Positions 1-7,590 of a DNA stretch of 64,000 bases are shown here, in pieces. The notes beneath the pieces are model-generated. The model did no database searches and was not told the origin of the DNA. It was given only the letters and a program-made list of their open reading frames with translations. Position 1 is the stretch's first letter, and each line of letters opens with the position of its first letter. The stretch is taken from NCBI RefSeq assembly GCF_024662015.1, contig NZ_CP102480.1, forward strand, positions 2,824,501 to 2,888,500, in the 5' to 3' direction. The translations under genes were made by a program, and so were the position numbers. This DNA comes from Nisaea acidiphila (GTDB lineage Bacteria; Pseudomonadota; Alphaproteobacteria; Thalassobaculales; Thalassobaculaceae).

Positions 1-32
1 GGACACACCCCGGACCGAAGCGGGCGACGATG

Positions 33-221
33 CTGACGGCAGGTCTCCTGGCTCGCCGGGTCACCGCGCTCCGTCCACCTTCCCGGCGGCAGTTGCCTGC
101 CGCCAGTGGCCTCCGGACGAAGCGCTCGCCGGCTACAGTTGCGGGGGCAGCCGTGACTTGATCGCGGCAGTTTGCGCCGGACCTTCACGTTCCCTTTTGA
201 TCCCCGGTGGGGAACCGTCAA
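33..221 (-). promoter_or_regulatory. Cobalamin (B12) riboswitch
   Basis: On the minus strand this stretch has the conserved parts of the AdoCbl riboswitch in order: an AAAAGGGAA block (about 200-192), the GCTGCCCCCGCAACTGTA core (about 153-136), a CCACTGG element near 108, and the B12 box AGCCAGGAGACCTGCC (53-38). The ends TGACGG (220-215) and CCGTCA (39-34) can pair as P1. The controlled gene lies to the left, outside the window; such elements usually repress B12 uptake or synthesis genes, or B12-independent isozymes, when cobalamin is abundant. The family assignment is very secure; the target is unknown. Confidence 0.95.
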
Positions 222-276
222 CGGGTCTCTTGTCCGACGCGCCCGGAGCGCTGTCAATAGGCAGGGACCGGCCGAA

Positions 277-306
277 TCGACTCAGACGGTTAAATTCAGC
301 TATAAT
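277..306 (+). promoter_or_regulatory. Candidate sigma-70 promoter for the small gene at 363
   Basis: A perfect TATAAT at 301-306 lies in a short AT-rich patch between the riboswitch and the next gene. TCGACT at 277-282 is a weak -35 match with an 18-base spacer. Transcription would begin near 313 and leave a leader of about 50 bases before the ATG at 363. It points away from the riboswitch, so 222-362 probably carries back-to-back promoters. Confidence 0.5.
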
Positions 307-362
307 TACACTATCTGAATCTAGTAACCGGTTTTTGCCGGGTCCTTTTCGGAAGTCATCGT

Positions 363-758
363 ATGGCAATCGCGTCAACGACTTCAGCTTCGCAGCAACT
401 CGTCGCGCTCAACCTTACGGGTGCCTCGCAGTCAGCCGCCACGACGGCCTCCGTCCCGGAAGCGCCCGAGCCTGTATCGGCAGCGGATAGTCCTGCGGTG
501 ACGGCGGCGTCCGTCATCGGCAGTTCCTCTTCCGCCCAGCAGAGCCAGGCCGTCTCGCAGGCGCAATCCGCGTTGCAGGCGGCCGAGCAGGTTGTGGCGC
601 AGCGCGAGGCCGATCTCCGGGACGCACGGGGCGCGGCAGCTTCCGCTTCGGATACGGCGGAACAGCGCCGTCAGGCTCTCTTCGATGCCGAGTCGGCCGA
701 GCGGGTTGCCCTCGCAGAGCAGCTTGAGCGCGGGGCGCTGCTTAATCTCTCCGTTTGA
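363..758 (+). CDS. Small Ala/Ser/Gln-rich coiled-coil protein, unknown function
   Basis: A 131-residue protein I do not recognise. The first 60 residues are low-complexity (Ala, Ser, Thr, Val). Residues about 60-125 are rich in Gln, Ala, Glu and Arg with heptad-like spacing, suggesting one long coiled-coil helix. There is no signal peptide, membrane segment or cysteine. GGAAG at about 351-355 is a plausible ribosome-binding site and a good -10 box lies upstream. It ends four bases before the convergent stop of the oxygenase gene. It could be a cytoplasmic structural or chaperone-like helix, but nothing proves this. Confidence 0.6.
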   Translation: MAIASTTSASQQLVALNLTGASQSAATTASVPEAPEPVSAADSPAVTAASVIGSSSSAQQSQAVSQAQSALQAAEQVVAQREADLRDARGAAASASDTAEQRRQALFDAESAERVALAEQLERGALLNLSV

Positions 759-761
759 GCG

Positions 762-1397
762 TTATTTACGCTTCAGATCCGAAATTTCCGCATTGATTGT
801 CAGCGACACCCGTTCGCCGTCGCCGAAATACGGGTTCGTATGGAAATGCAGCCAGCTCGGGAAGACCATGAGCTGCCCGTTCTGCGGCGTAACCATTACC
901 GAGCGCCCGACGGTATCGATCGGCAGACTGGCGAGTTCGGCCTGGGCCCGGGGGTCGTCGATCTCGATGGTGCCACTCTCCGGTGCGTCCGCATTCGGCG
1001 CGTCACCGGCCTCGACGGTGTAGACCATCGTCAGATGGTGGCCGGGCGAGAGATGCCGCTTTTCGTAGCCGCCATAGCGCAGCACCGTGACATATCCCGT
1101 GAGTTCGGTTTCGAAGCTGCTTTCGCCGCCCACGATTTGCGGGATGACGGTTTGGGCCGCCCCGAGCGCTGTCTGACGGATGGTGTCGATACCTTTATCC
1201 GGCCAGTCGAACAGGTTGTCCGTTGAGCGCCAGCCGCCGACCGCGCCGCCGGCATTCGCCTCGCCGGCCGCCTCCCGGCCGAGCGCGGCAGCCTTCAGCG
1301 CGTCGTTGAGCGGAGCGGCACCCTCGATCGCGAACATGAAAAGGCGGGTCGGAAAGACTTCCAGAATATCCCTGCGGGAATCGAATTTGAGCTCCAT
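762..1397 (-). CDS. Putative 2OG-Fe(II) oxygenase (TIGR02466-like)
   Basis: A 211-residue protein resembling the TIGR02466 group of putative 2-oxoglutarate/iron oxygenases. The C-terminal half shows the family pattern: a His cluster at 115-121 (RHLSPGHH), then FPSWLHFHTNP at 179-189 with the distal His, then Arg196 in GERVSLTIN for 2-oxoglutarate. The substrate is unknown; related folds hydroxylate proteins or small molecules. I chose the ATG at 1397 because GAGAGGGA sits seven bases upstream; a TTG at 1463 would add 22 residues and overlap the upstream gene. It lies 62 bases after the TPR-methyltransferase, so co-expression is likely. Confidence 0.75.
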   Translation of the reverse strand: MELKFDSRRDILEVFPTRLFMFAIEGAAPLNDALKAAALGREAAGEANAGGAVGGWRSTDNLFDWPDKGIDTIRQTALGAAQTVIPQIVGGESSFETELTGYVTVLRYGGYEKRHLSPGHHLTMVYTVEAGDAPNADAPESGTIEIDDPRAQAELASLPIDTVGRSVMVTPQNGQLMVFPSWLHFHTNPYFGDGERVSLTINAEISDLKRK

Positions 1398-1459
1398 CGG
1401 CCGGTCCCTCTCGGCAAATACGCGATCCGAAATCCTTAGCATGCCGGAGCGGCAGCGGG

Positions 1460-2659
1460 TCAAACTCTGGATTGTCGCAGTTTTGTGAATGCGAGGAACA
1501 AGGTCGCCAGCGGCATGTCACCCTCGTCGCGCATCGAGCCCTGCCGCAACTCGGTCAAAGACAGTCCCGCATGCTCTGCCGTATCGCGAAGGTAGCCGGC
1601 ACTATGGCAGTGAACGCCGTCGCGGCCGATGCCAATTCCATTCTCGTCCGGGCCGGTGAGTTCGTGTGCCGTCATCAACAATGTGCCGCCCGGCGCCAAG
1701 CGGTTCGATATGGACGTAAAGAGCGGACCGAGATCGCCAATATAGGCGCTGACATCAGCTGCGATTGCGAGGTCGTAGACCTCGTCTTCACGGGAAAGCA
1801 CCTCGACGGCATGCCCGACCGTGAGCCGGTCATAGATCGCCTTCTCCTCGGCGCGCCGTACCATCTCCTTGGCAATGTCGATGCCAGACAGGTGATTGCA
1901 ATGCGGCCGGAATGCCGCGCCTGAGAGGCCGGTGCCGCATCCGATATCGACGGCGCGCGGGATGTTGCGGCCTTCCGACAGGATTCCCAGTTCGACGCCG
2001 AGCCGCCTCAGGGTCTCCGGGCCTGAATAGTTCAACCGGTCGGTCAGGTGCGCGTCGAACTTCTCGGCGTAATTGTCGAAGACCTTTGCCACATAGGTGC
2101 TGCTGAACGCTTCGCGGATTGGCGTCACGCCGTGACGGGCGAGATCGCGACGTGCGCCCATCGTGTCTTCGGGATCAATGTGGAGCGACGACCGGTAGAG
2201 CCGGATCGCCTCTTCCTTGCGTCCTGCCAGATCGAGAAACTGGCCGAGGAGGAAGGTTGCATCGAGGCTTGACGGCTCCGCAAGCCGCAGTCGGCGGAGC
2301 GTCCGGACGGCGCGCGGCCTCCTGTTGCTTCCGAACGCGCGTAAGGCAGCCAATACGGCGGCCGGACCATGCAGGGGATCGAGTACGAGCAGCCATTCCG
2401 CCACGCGCGCTTCGGGGTCGACAGCACCGAGATCGTTCAGATTGCCGGCAGTGGCGGGATTGAGGATCAGAGCGCGTTTGAGCGCACGGGAGGATTTTGC
2501 TCCCATTGCGCGCTGGGCGACCGCGAGGTTCGTCCAGTGCCGCGGTTCACCGGCATTCTGCCTGGCAAGATCGAGCAGGATCGGAAGCGCGACCGGCCAG
2601 TCGCCGGCTTCGAGCGCGGCGCGCAGGATCTCGCTATCGGGGTCGACGTCCGCATTCAT
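1460..2659 (-). CDS. TPR-domain SAM-dependent methyltransferase
   Basis: A 399-residue two-part protein. Residues about 1-175 form TPR-like helices. Residues about 185-395 form a class I methyltransferase with the SAM motif VDIGCGTG near 238 and the linker YVAKVFDNYAEKFDAHL typical of TPR-methyltransferase fusions. TPRs usually bind a protein partner, so a protein or protein-bound glycan substrate is plausible but unproven. It is the sixth gene of a minus-strand run starting near 6188; the 56-base gap from the CMP-sugar synthase is the largest within that run apart from the gap to the oxygenase that follows. Confidence 0.8.
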   Translation of the reverse strand: MNADVDPDSEILRAALEAGDWPVALPILLDLARQNAGEPRHWTNLAVAQRAMGAKSSRALKRALILNPATAGNLNDLGAVDPEARVAEWLLVLDPLHGPAAVLAALRAFGSNRRPRAVRTLRRLRLAEPSSLDATFLLGQFLDLAGRKEEAIRLYRSSLHIDPEDTMGARRDLARHGVTPIREAFSSTYVAKVFDNYAEKFDAHLTDRLNYSGPETLRRLGVELGILSEGRNIPRAVDIGCGTGLSGAAFRPHCNHLSGIDIAKEMVRRAEEKAIYDRLTVGHAVEVLSREDEVYDLAIAADVSAYIGDLGPLFTSISNRLAPGGTLLMTAHELTGPDENGIGIGRDGVHCHSAGYLRDTAEHAGLSLTELRQGSMRDEGDMPLATLFLAFTKLRQSRV

Positions 2660-2715
2660 CCCGGCAAGGTAGTGGAGCCGGCTGCATTACGGAAGAAGCG
2701 GTCGTAAATACCGGT

Positions 2716-3429
2716 TCAGCGGCCGCCGTTCTTCGCGAAATACTCCAAGGCCTTTTCGGCCATGTAGAGATCGAAAGCGTCGTGGATGTCGATGCCGGAG
2801 GCGAAATCGTCGATCTCCAGGATGTCGACCTTCATGCCGGTGCGCTTGCCGGCGCGGATCAGGTCGGCGCGGATCGCGGAGGCGAGGCCGGTATCCTCGC
2901 GGAACAGCGGCTTGCGGGTTTGGCGCGGTCCGTAGATCGCCATCCAGTCGAACACCCGCTCCCACTCGCCTTGCTCGTTGCGGGACCAGAAATTCTTGTG
3001 CGTCTTGTTGGCGACGAAGACGGTCTCGAGGGCATCGTCCGCCTTCAGGCGGTTGACGCATTCCGCGATCCATTCCGGCTTGCGGAAGATGTCGGTCGGC
3101 TGCAAGAAGACGACGATGCCGAACGGGCCGTCCAGCGCCTCGGCGCGCTCAAGCGCGTCCTTCAGCACCGGCTCGGTCGGGGTCAGGTCCTCGGCCAGCG
3201 CCCCCTCGCGCAGGAACGGGCACCAGGCGCCGGCGGCGACGGCCGCGTCCCGGATCTCCTCGTTGTCGGTGGTCACCAGAACCCGGTCGCAGACCCCGGA
3301 GGCGAGCGCATGCTCGACGGAATGGGCAATCAGCGGCTTGCCGCCGATCGGCTTCACGTTCTTGCCCGGCAGGCCCTTGGAGCCGCCACGGGCGGGCAGG
3401 ATGGCGAGAACGCAGTCGGACTTGGTCAT
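2716..3429 (-). CDS. neuA: CMP-sialic/legionaminic acid synthase (acylneuraminate cytidylyltransferase)
   Basis: A 237-residue cytidylyltransferase that activates a nonulosonic acid with CTP to give the CMP-sugar. The N-terminus has the nucleotide-binding signature LPARGGSKGLPGKN (residues 11-24) followed by KPLIAHSVEHA, and FLQPTDIFR corresponds to the family QPTSPLR motif. Length is normal for NeuA/LegF. The ATG overlaps the stop of the preceding gene (ATGA). With legB, legC and neuC-like genes at 13-16.6 kb the likely substrate is legionaminate or a relative, but sialate or pseudaminate cannot be excluded from sequence. Confidence 0.85.
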   Translation of the reverse strand: MTKSDCVLAILPARGGSKGLPGKNVKPIGGKPLIAHSVEHALASGVCDRVLVTTDNEEIRDAAVAAGAWCPFLREGALAEDLTPTEPVLKDALERAEALDGPFGIVVFLQPTDIFRKPEWIAECVNRLKADDALETVFVANKTHKNFWSRNEQGEWERVFDWMAIYGPRQTRKPLFREDTGLASAIRADLIRAGKRTGMKVDILEIDDFASGIDIHDAFDLYMAEKALEYFAKNGGR

Positions 3430-4088
3430 GCGATGGAATTCCTGAACTCGGTGAAACGGTCCGCGACCATCTCGGCCATGGCGAGGCTCATGTCGTCGCG
3501 GATATCGACAAGGGCCCAGAACTGGTCGACCACCTCGAAGCCGACCGCGTCGCCGAGCCGGCGCCCTTCGCGGATCAGCTCCGGACGGGTGGCGAGCGCG
3601 AGGCCGACGACCTCCTGGAAATAGGTCGAGCTGCGGCGGTCGCCGCCGGGGCCGAGGGCCTGGATCGTCTTGTCCGGATCGAGGCGCCAGAGGCTGGCGT
3701 CGAACTGGCGCACGCAGACCACGCTGTCGAGATGTTCGCGCGCGGCAAGATTCTCCGCCGTGCGCCGGATCAGGCCGCGCGGGCGGAACGGGTGGGTCGG
3801 CTCGATCACCACGACCTGCTCCGCCGGGAAGGCGTCCAGCACGTCGACGAGGGCGTCGGTGTAGGATTCGGCCGTCCGGTCGTGGATGGTGATGCGGTCG
3901 GCATAGGGCGCGGCCTGCTGCTTCACCGCGTTGTCGTCCGCGGTCAGCACGATCCGCGCGTCCGGCAGATCCTCGAGCGCCGCCTCGATGGTGCGCACGA
4001 GACTGGAGGTGCCGTCGAGCGGCTTGACGATCCGGGGCGTGGAACTGGCGCCGGAATAGACCGGGATGATGATCAGCGTGTCACTCAT
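3426..4088 (-). CDS. Diverged cytidylyltransferase-like protein
   Basis: A 220-residue protein whose layout matches the CMP-sugar synthase fold: a start IIIPVYSGASSTPRIVKPLDG where the family has PARGGSKxxPxKN, then VVIEPTHPFRPRGLI corresponding to QPTSPLR. The conserved Arg/Gly/Ser/Lys loop that binds CTP is largely replaced, so it may be a partner of the canonical enzyme encoded directly downstream, a different nucleotidyltransferase, or inactive. The ATG at 4088 overlaps the glycosyltransferase stop; an upstream in-frame start would run inside that gene. Function is not established. Confidence 0.6.
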   Translation of the reverse strand: MSDTLIIIPVYSGASSTPRIVKPLDGTSSLVRTIEAALEDLPDARIVLTADDNAVKQQAAPYADRITIHDRTAESYTDALVDVLDAFPAEQVVVIEPTHPFRPRGLIRRTAENLAAREHLDSVVCVRQFDASLWRLDPDKTIQALGPGGDRRSSTYFQEVVGLALATRPELIREGRRLGDAVGFEVVDQFWALVDIRDDMSLAMAEMVADRFTEFRNSIA

Positions 4089-4765
4089 GGCGCGCTCGTC
4101 CGGATGTAGTCGATGACCTCGGCGACGCGCTTGGCGCGGCCCTCGTCGCGGCCCTGGTGGATGCCGTGATGGTGATAGACCCGAAGCCCCGGCTCGTAGA
4201 GGATCTCGTGGCCGAGCGCGATCATGCGCTTGCCCCATTCCCGGTCCTCGACGCCGCGGATCTCCTCGTCGAACGGGTGCTCGTCCCAGATCGACTTGCG
4301 GATGCCCGAGTTCGCGTTGTGGAAGAAATAGTCCCGGCGCTGGCGCACCCGCTCGTCGCGGAAGGTGGTCCAGAGATCGCGGCGGTCGACCGCGCTGGTA
4401 TCCGGCAGCGGCTCCTGGCGGCCGTAAATGCCGCAGAGCTTCGGATCGCCGTTGGGCCCGAGATGGGCGAGCAGATAGTCGGCCCAGAGCTCGTCCACCG
4501 GCACGCAGTGCGAGGAGATCAGCGCCACCGTGTCGTATTTCGCCGCGGCGATGCCGATATTCAGCGCCCGTCCGTAGGAGAACTCCTCGCGGCTGATATA
4601 CTTGATGTTCACGCCGTAGGCCTCGGCGATCGGCAGCGTGTCGTCGGTACTGTCGTTGTCGACCAGGATGACGTCGATATCCTTCACCCGCTGGTGCTTC
4701 AGCGCGGTCAGGCAGCGGCCGATCCAGGCGGCCTCGTTCTTGGCCCGGAGCACGACGCTGATCAT
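4085..4765 (-). CDS. GT2-family glycosyltransferase
   Basis: A 226-residue GT-A enzyme. It opens ISVVLRAKNEAAWIGRCL, followed by ILVDNDSTDDT for the nucleotide-sugar site; ALISSHCVPVDELW corresponds to the DxD region with an SHC variant, and GVEDREWGKRM is the ED motif near the catalytic base. It transfers a sugar from an activated donor to an unknown acceptor. GGAGGAA lies six bases before the ATG at 4765; an upstream in-frame TTG at 4777 is less likely. Both ends overlap neighbours by four bases, so it is translationally coupled in the run. Confidence 0.85.
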   Translation of the reverse strand: MISVVLRAKNEAAWIGRCLTALKHQRVKDIDVILVDNDSTDDTLPIAEAYGVNIKYISREEFSYGRALNIGIAAAKYDTVALISSHCVPVDELWADYLLAHLGPNGDPKLCGIYGRQEPLPDTSAVDRRDLWTTFRDERVRQRRDYFFHNANSGIRKSIWDEHPFDEEIRGVEDREWGKRMIALGHEILYEPGLRVYHHHGIHQGRDEGRAKRVAEVIDYIRTSAP

Positions 4766-5304
4766 GGCTTCCTCCAATCGTCCTCGTCGACGACCCCGAA
4801 ATCGAGGGCGGCGCCCTCTCCGAGCTCGTAGAGCGCCTTCTTGCCGAGGATCGTCTGCTTCAGGCTGGCGCAGATCCCCGGCCCGCCCTTCTCCTCGGCG
4901 ATGTCGACGGTTTCCAGCGCTTTGCCGAGCGGGATCGGCCGCGCCGCCTTCAGGGTCGGCCGGGCGAGGCGGTGCAGCTCCAGCCGCGCCACCGGCGTCG
5001 GTGCGAAGAGGATCGGGCCCTTCAGCTCGCCCGCTTCCTCCAACACCCGGAGCCGTTCCAGCGCGTCGAGTTCGTGCACCAGATAGGCGGCGCGCGTGCC
5101 CGCTTTCAGCAGCGGCGCTTTGGTCAGATGGTCGGCCGGGATGACGATGTCGAAATCGCCCGCGACCGCGTCCAGCTCCTCGTGCCGGATGGCGTCGAGA
5201 TGGATCGGCCAGGCTTCCGCCTCGACCGTGTCCGCATGGTCGCCGAGCAGGATCACGCCATGCTCGAAGGGATGCTCGTGCTCGCCGAGAGGCCGGATCT
5301 TCAT
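4762..5304 (-). CDS. Conserved-looking hypothetical protein in glycan operon
   Basis: A 180-residue soluble protein I do not recognise. It lacks a signal peptide and membrane segments, and alternates short beta-like stretches (GVILLGDHAD, DFDIVIPADH, RAAYLVHEL) with helices, as in a small Rossmann-like domain. Its stop overlaps the glycosyltransferase start by four bases and its start lies eight bases after the AroE-like gene, so it belongs to the same transcript. A role in supplying or modifying the transferred sugar is inferred from position only. Confidence 0.65.
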   Translation of the reverse strand: MKIRPLGEHEHPFEHGVILLGDHADTVEAEAWPIHLDAIRHEELDAVAGDFDIVIPADHLTKAPLLKAGTRAAYLVHELDALERLRVLEEAGELKGPILFAPTPVARLELHRLARPTLKAARPIPLGKALETVDIAEEKGGPGICASLKQTILGKKALYELGEGAALDFGVVDEDDWRKP

Positions 5305-5312
5305 CGCGCCAC

Positions 5313-6188
5313 TTACCCCGCGTTCCGCATGGCGTCGCGCACCCGGTCGATGGTCAGCGCGCCCGGGTTTGCCTTCTGGAAGGCGATCACCGCCTGGTCG
5401 AGATTCATGCCGAGCCCGTTGCGGGTCTTGAGCCCCCGCGCTGCGGCCTTGCCAAGCAGCTCGGTTTCCAGCGGCTGGTAGATGATGTCATAGACCAGCG
5501 CGTCCGACGGCAGCGCCGTGATCAGCGTGTCCGCCTCCGCGCCGAGCGGCGTGCCCGCCGGGCCGTCCTGGTAGCCCGCCGTGGTGCAGTTCACCAACAC
5601 GCCACAATCCGAAAGCTGTTCCGTCGTCAGCGGCAGGGGCACGGAAGAGACATTGTCGCCGAGCCGGATAGCCGCCTCCTTCGCCTTGGCTTCGGTGCGG
5701 TTGGCGACGGCCAGTTCCTTCACCGCGCCGGCGAGATAGGCCGCGACCGCGATCCCGGCGCCGCCGAGCCCGATCAGCACCGCCTTGCGGCTGGCAAGAT
5801 CCGGCAGCGCGTCTTCGATCTGCGAGAGCGCGCCCGCGCCGTCCGTGTTGGCGCCGACGAGGTCGTCCCCGTCCCGGTAGATCGCGTTCACCGCGCCGAT
5901 CCGCTCCGCCTCCGGCTCCAGCCGGTCGAGCAATGCCGCGATCGCCTGCTTGTGGGGCACCGCGACCGCGCCTCCGATATAGCGTTTGTCGGCCTTGAGC
6001 GCCGCGACGAGCCCCGCGAGATTCGCCGGCGTCACGTCCATCGGCACCATCGCCGCGTCGATGCAGGCGGCCTTGAAGGCGGCGTTCCAGAGCAGCGGCG
6101 AGCGCGCGCCCCTGGACGGCGTCAGGCCGAGGATCACGGCGTATTTCGAGGTCGTGATGTTCGGGTCGTTGTCGAGAAAGTCCTGCAC
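5313..6188 (-). CDS. Shikimate/quinate dehydrogenase-like protein
   Basis: A 291-residue AroE-family protein. The N-terminal substrate domain has GAVAVPHK, where the Lys matches the catalytic Lys of GxNVTxPxK but the Asn-Val-Thr is changed, and NTDGAGAL carries the conserved Asp. The Rossmann domain has LIGLGGAGIA and an NRTEAKA segment typical of NADP specificity, and NGLGMNLDQA matches the family GxxMLxxQ end. A paralogue outside the core shikimate pathway is likely, given its place at the head of a glycan operon. The start is GTG at 6188 with no strong ribosome-binding site. Confidence 0.8.
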   Translation of the reverse strand: MQDFLDNDPNITTSKYAVILGLTPSRGARSPLLWNAAFKAACIDAAMVPMDVTPANLAGLVAALKADKRYIGGAVAVPHKQAIAALLDRLEPEAERIGAVNAIYRDGDDLVGANTDGAGALSQIEDALPDLASRKAVLIGLGGAGIAVAAYLAGAVKELAVANRTEAKAKEAAIRLGDNVSSVPLPLTTEQLSDCGVLVNCTTAGYQDGPAGTPLGAEADTLITALPSDALVYDIIYQPLETELLGKAAARGLKTRNGLGMNLDQAVIAFQKANPGALTIDRVRDAMRNAG

Positions 6189-6304
6189 GTGGAGAGCGTC
6201 CCGGTTGGCAGTGCGACACGCGGCGGAAATGCGCCGAAAAAACTGGGTGATGGTTTAGCGCAGGTGGGGCGGGGGAGGAAAGAGGGGAGAACGCCTCCCT
6301 TTGG

Positions 6305-6392
6305 CCGTCATCCCGGACCCCGATCCGGGATCTTTCCGAGACGGGCTGCGTTCTTCGATCACAAAGATCCCGGCTCAAGGCCGGGATGACGG
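6305..6392. repeat. Palindromic intergenic repeat, copy 1
   Basis: An 88-base REP-like element with inverted ends CCGTCATCCCGG (6305-6316) and CCGGGATGACGG (6381-6392) and an inner GATC-rich stem (GGGATCTTT against AAAGATCCC). Its loop contains GACGGGCT and CGATC, also found in the copy at 7474-7559 on the other side of the pirin gene. It occupies the middle of the 325-base gap between divergent genes (6189-6513); apart from a ribosome-binding site next to 6514, nothing else is evident there. Confidence 0.8.
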
Positions 6393-6513
6393 TGAAGCAG
6401 GCAAACACATTGTCCCCGCCTGCGAACAATCTCCCCCTCCAAATGCGCTATGATCGCCCCATCTCTCACTCCGTGCGGCCATTCCGCCGCGCCCTGAGAC
6501 CTGGAGACAAGCC

Positions 6514-7434
6514 ATGTCGATCCGTGCCGTGAAATCCGAGTCCCATGCCCGTCCGACGATGGAAGGGGCGGGGGTGCATCTGCACCGGGTGTTCGGCTTC
6601 GGTGATCCGACCGAGTCCGATCCGTTCCTGATGATGGACGATTTCCGCAACGACGATCCGGCGAAATACAAGGCCGGCTTCCCTTGGCATCCGCATCGCG
6701 GCATCGAGACCATCACCTATGTGCTGGCGGGCGAGGTCGAGCACGGGGATTCGCTCGGCAATCACGGCGTGCTCGGGGCCGGCTCGGTGCAGTGGATGAC
6801 GGCGGGCTCCGGGATCATGCACCAGGAGATGCCGCGCGGGAACGCGGCCGGGCAGATGCACGGTTTCCAGCTCTGGGCCAACCTGCCTTCGTCGGAAAAG
6901 ATGACGACGCCGCGCTACCAGGACATTTCCGGCGCCGACATTCCGGAGATCGTGGACGATGACGGCACCAAGGTGAAGATCGTCACCGGCGAGTTCTGGG
7001 GCAAGCGCGGCCCGGTCGACGGGATCGCGGCCAACCCGCTCTATCTCGACATCTCGGTGCCGCCGAACACGACGAAAAGGCTACCGGTCGATACCCACAT
7101 GAACGCCTTCGCCTATGTCTTCGCCGGCGCGGGCCGCTTCCGCGACGCCTCCGACCCGGTCGGCGTGCTGGTGGAAAAGGAGTTCCAGGGCGAGGAGCTG
7201 AACCTCCGCGACATGACCGGCAACCGCACGCTGGTGCGCTTCGACACGGGCGACGAGATCACTGTGACGGCTGGCCCCGAGGGCGTGCGCTTCCTGCTGG
7301 TCGCCGGCAAGCCGATCAAGGAGCCGGTCGCCTGGCACGGGCCGATCGTGATGAACACCCGCGAGGAGCTGATGCAGGCGATCCGCGACCTGAACGAGGG
7401 GACCTTCATCCGCGAGGGCGCGACGGGGATCTGA
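6514..7434 (+). CDS. Pirin family protein
   Basis: A 306-residue bicupin of the pirin family. The N-terminal cupin has the iron ligands in HPHRGIETITYVLAGEVEH and the following QWMTAGSGIMHQEMP, and the C-terminal cupin carries TFIRE at its end as in classical pirins. Members include quercetin dioxygenases and iron-dependent regulators; the role here is unknown. GGAGA lies nine bases before the ATG. It is a single gene flanked by two copies of the same palindromic repeat and has no obvious link with the glycan genes. Confidence 0.9.
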   Translation: MSIRAVKSESHARPTMEGAGVHLHRVFGFGDPTESDPFLMMDDFRNDDPAKYKAGFPWHPHRGIETITYVLAGEVEHGDSLGNHGVLGAGSVQWMTAGSGIMHQEMPRGNAAGQMHGFQLWANLPSSEKMTTPRYQDISGADIPEIVDDDGTKVKIVTGEFWGKRGPVDGIAANPLYLDISVPPNTTKRLPVDTHMNAFAYVFAGAGRFRDASDPVGVLVEKEFQGEELNLRDMTGNRTLVRFDTGDEITVTAGPEGVRFLLVAGKPIKEPVAWHGPIVMNTREELMQAIRDLNEGTFIREGATGI

Positions 7435-7473
7435 GGAGCGCGTGGACCTCTAAAATCCAACCCTCCCAAATCA

Positions 7474-7559
7474 GTCGTCATCCCCACGCAAGTGGGGACC
7501 CAGGGAAGACGGGCTCGGCTCTACGATCCCTGGGTCCCCGCTTCCGCGGGAATGACGAC
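7474..7559. repeat. Palindromic intergenic repeat, copy 2
   Basis: An 86-base palindrome with ends GTCGTCAT (7474-7481) and ATGACGAC (7552-7559), an inner CCCCACGCAAGTGGGGACC part and CCCTGGGTCCCCGC on the other arm. The loop GAAGACGGGCT...CGATC matches copy 1 at 6305-6392, so both belong to one family even though the arms differ. It lies between the convergent pirin and PhyH genes and could act as a bidirectional transcript end. Confidence 0.8.
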
Positions 7560-7590
7560 CTTATTTAGGGCGCTCAGAAAGCGTGCCGCC

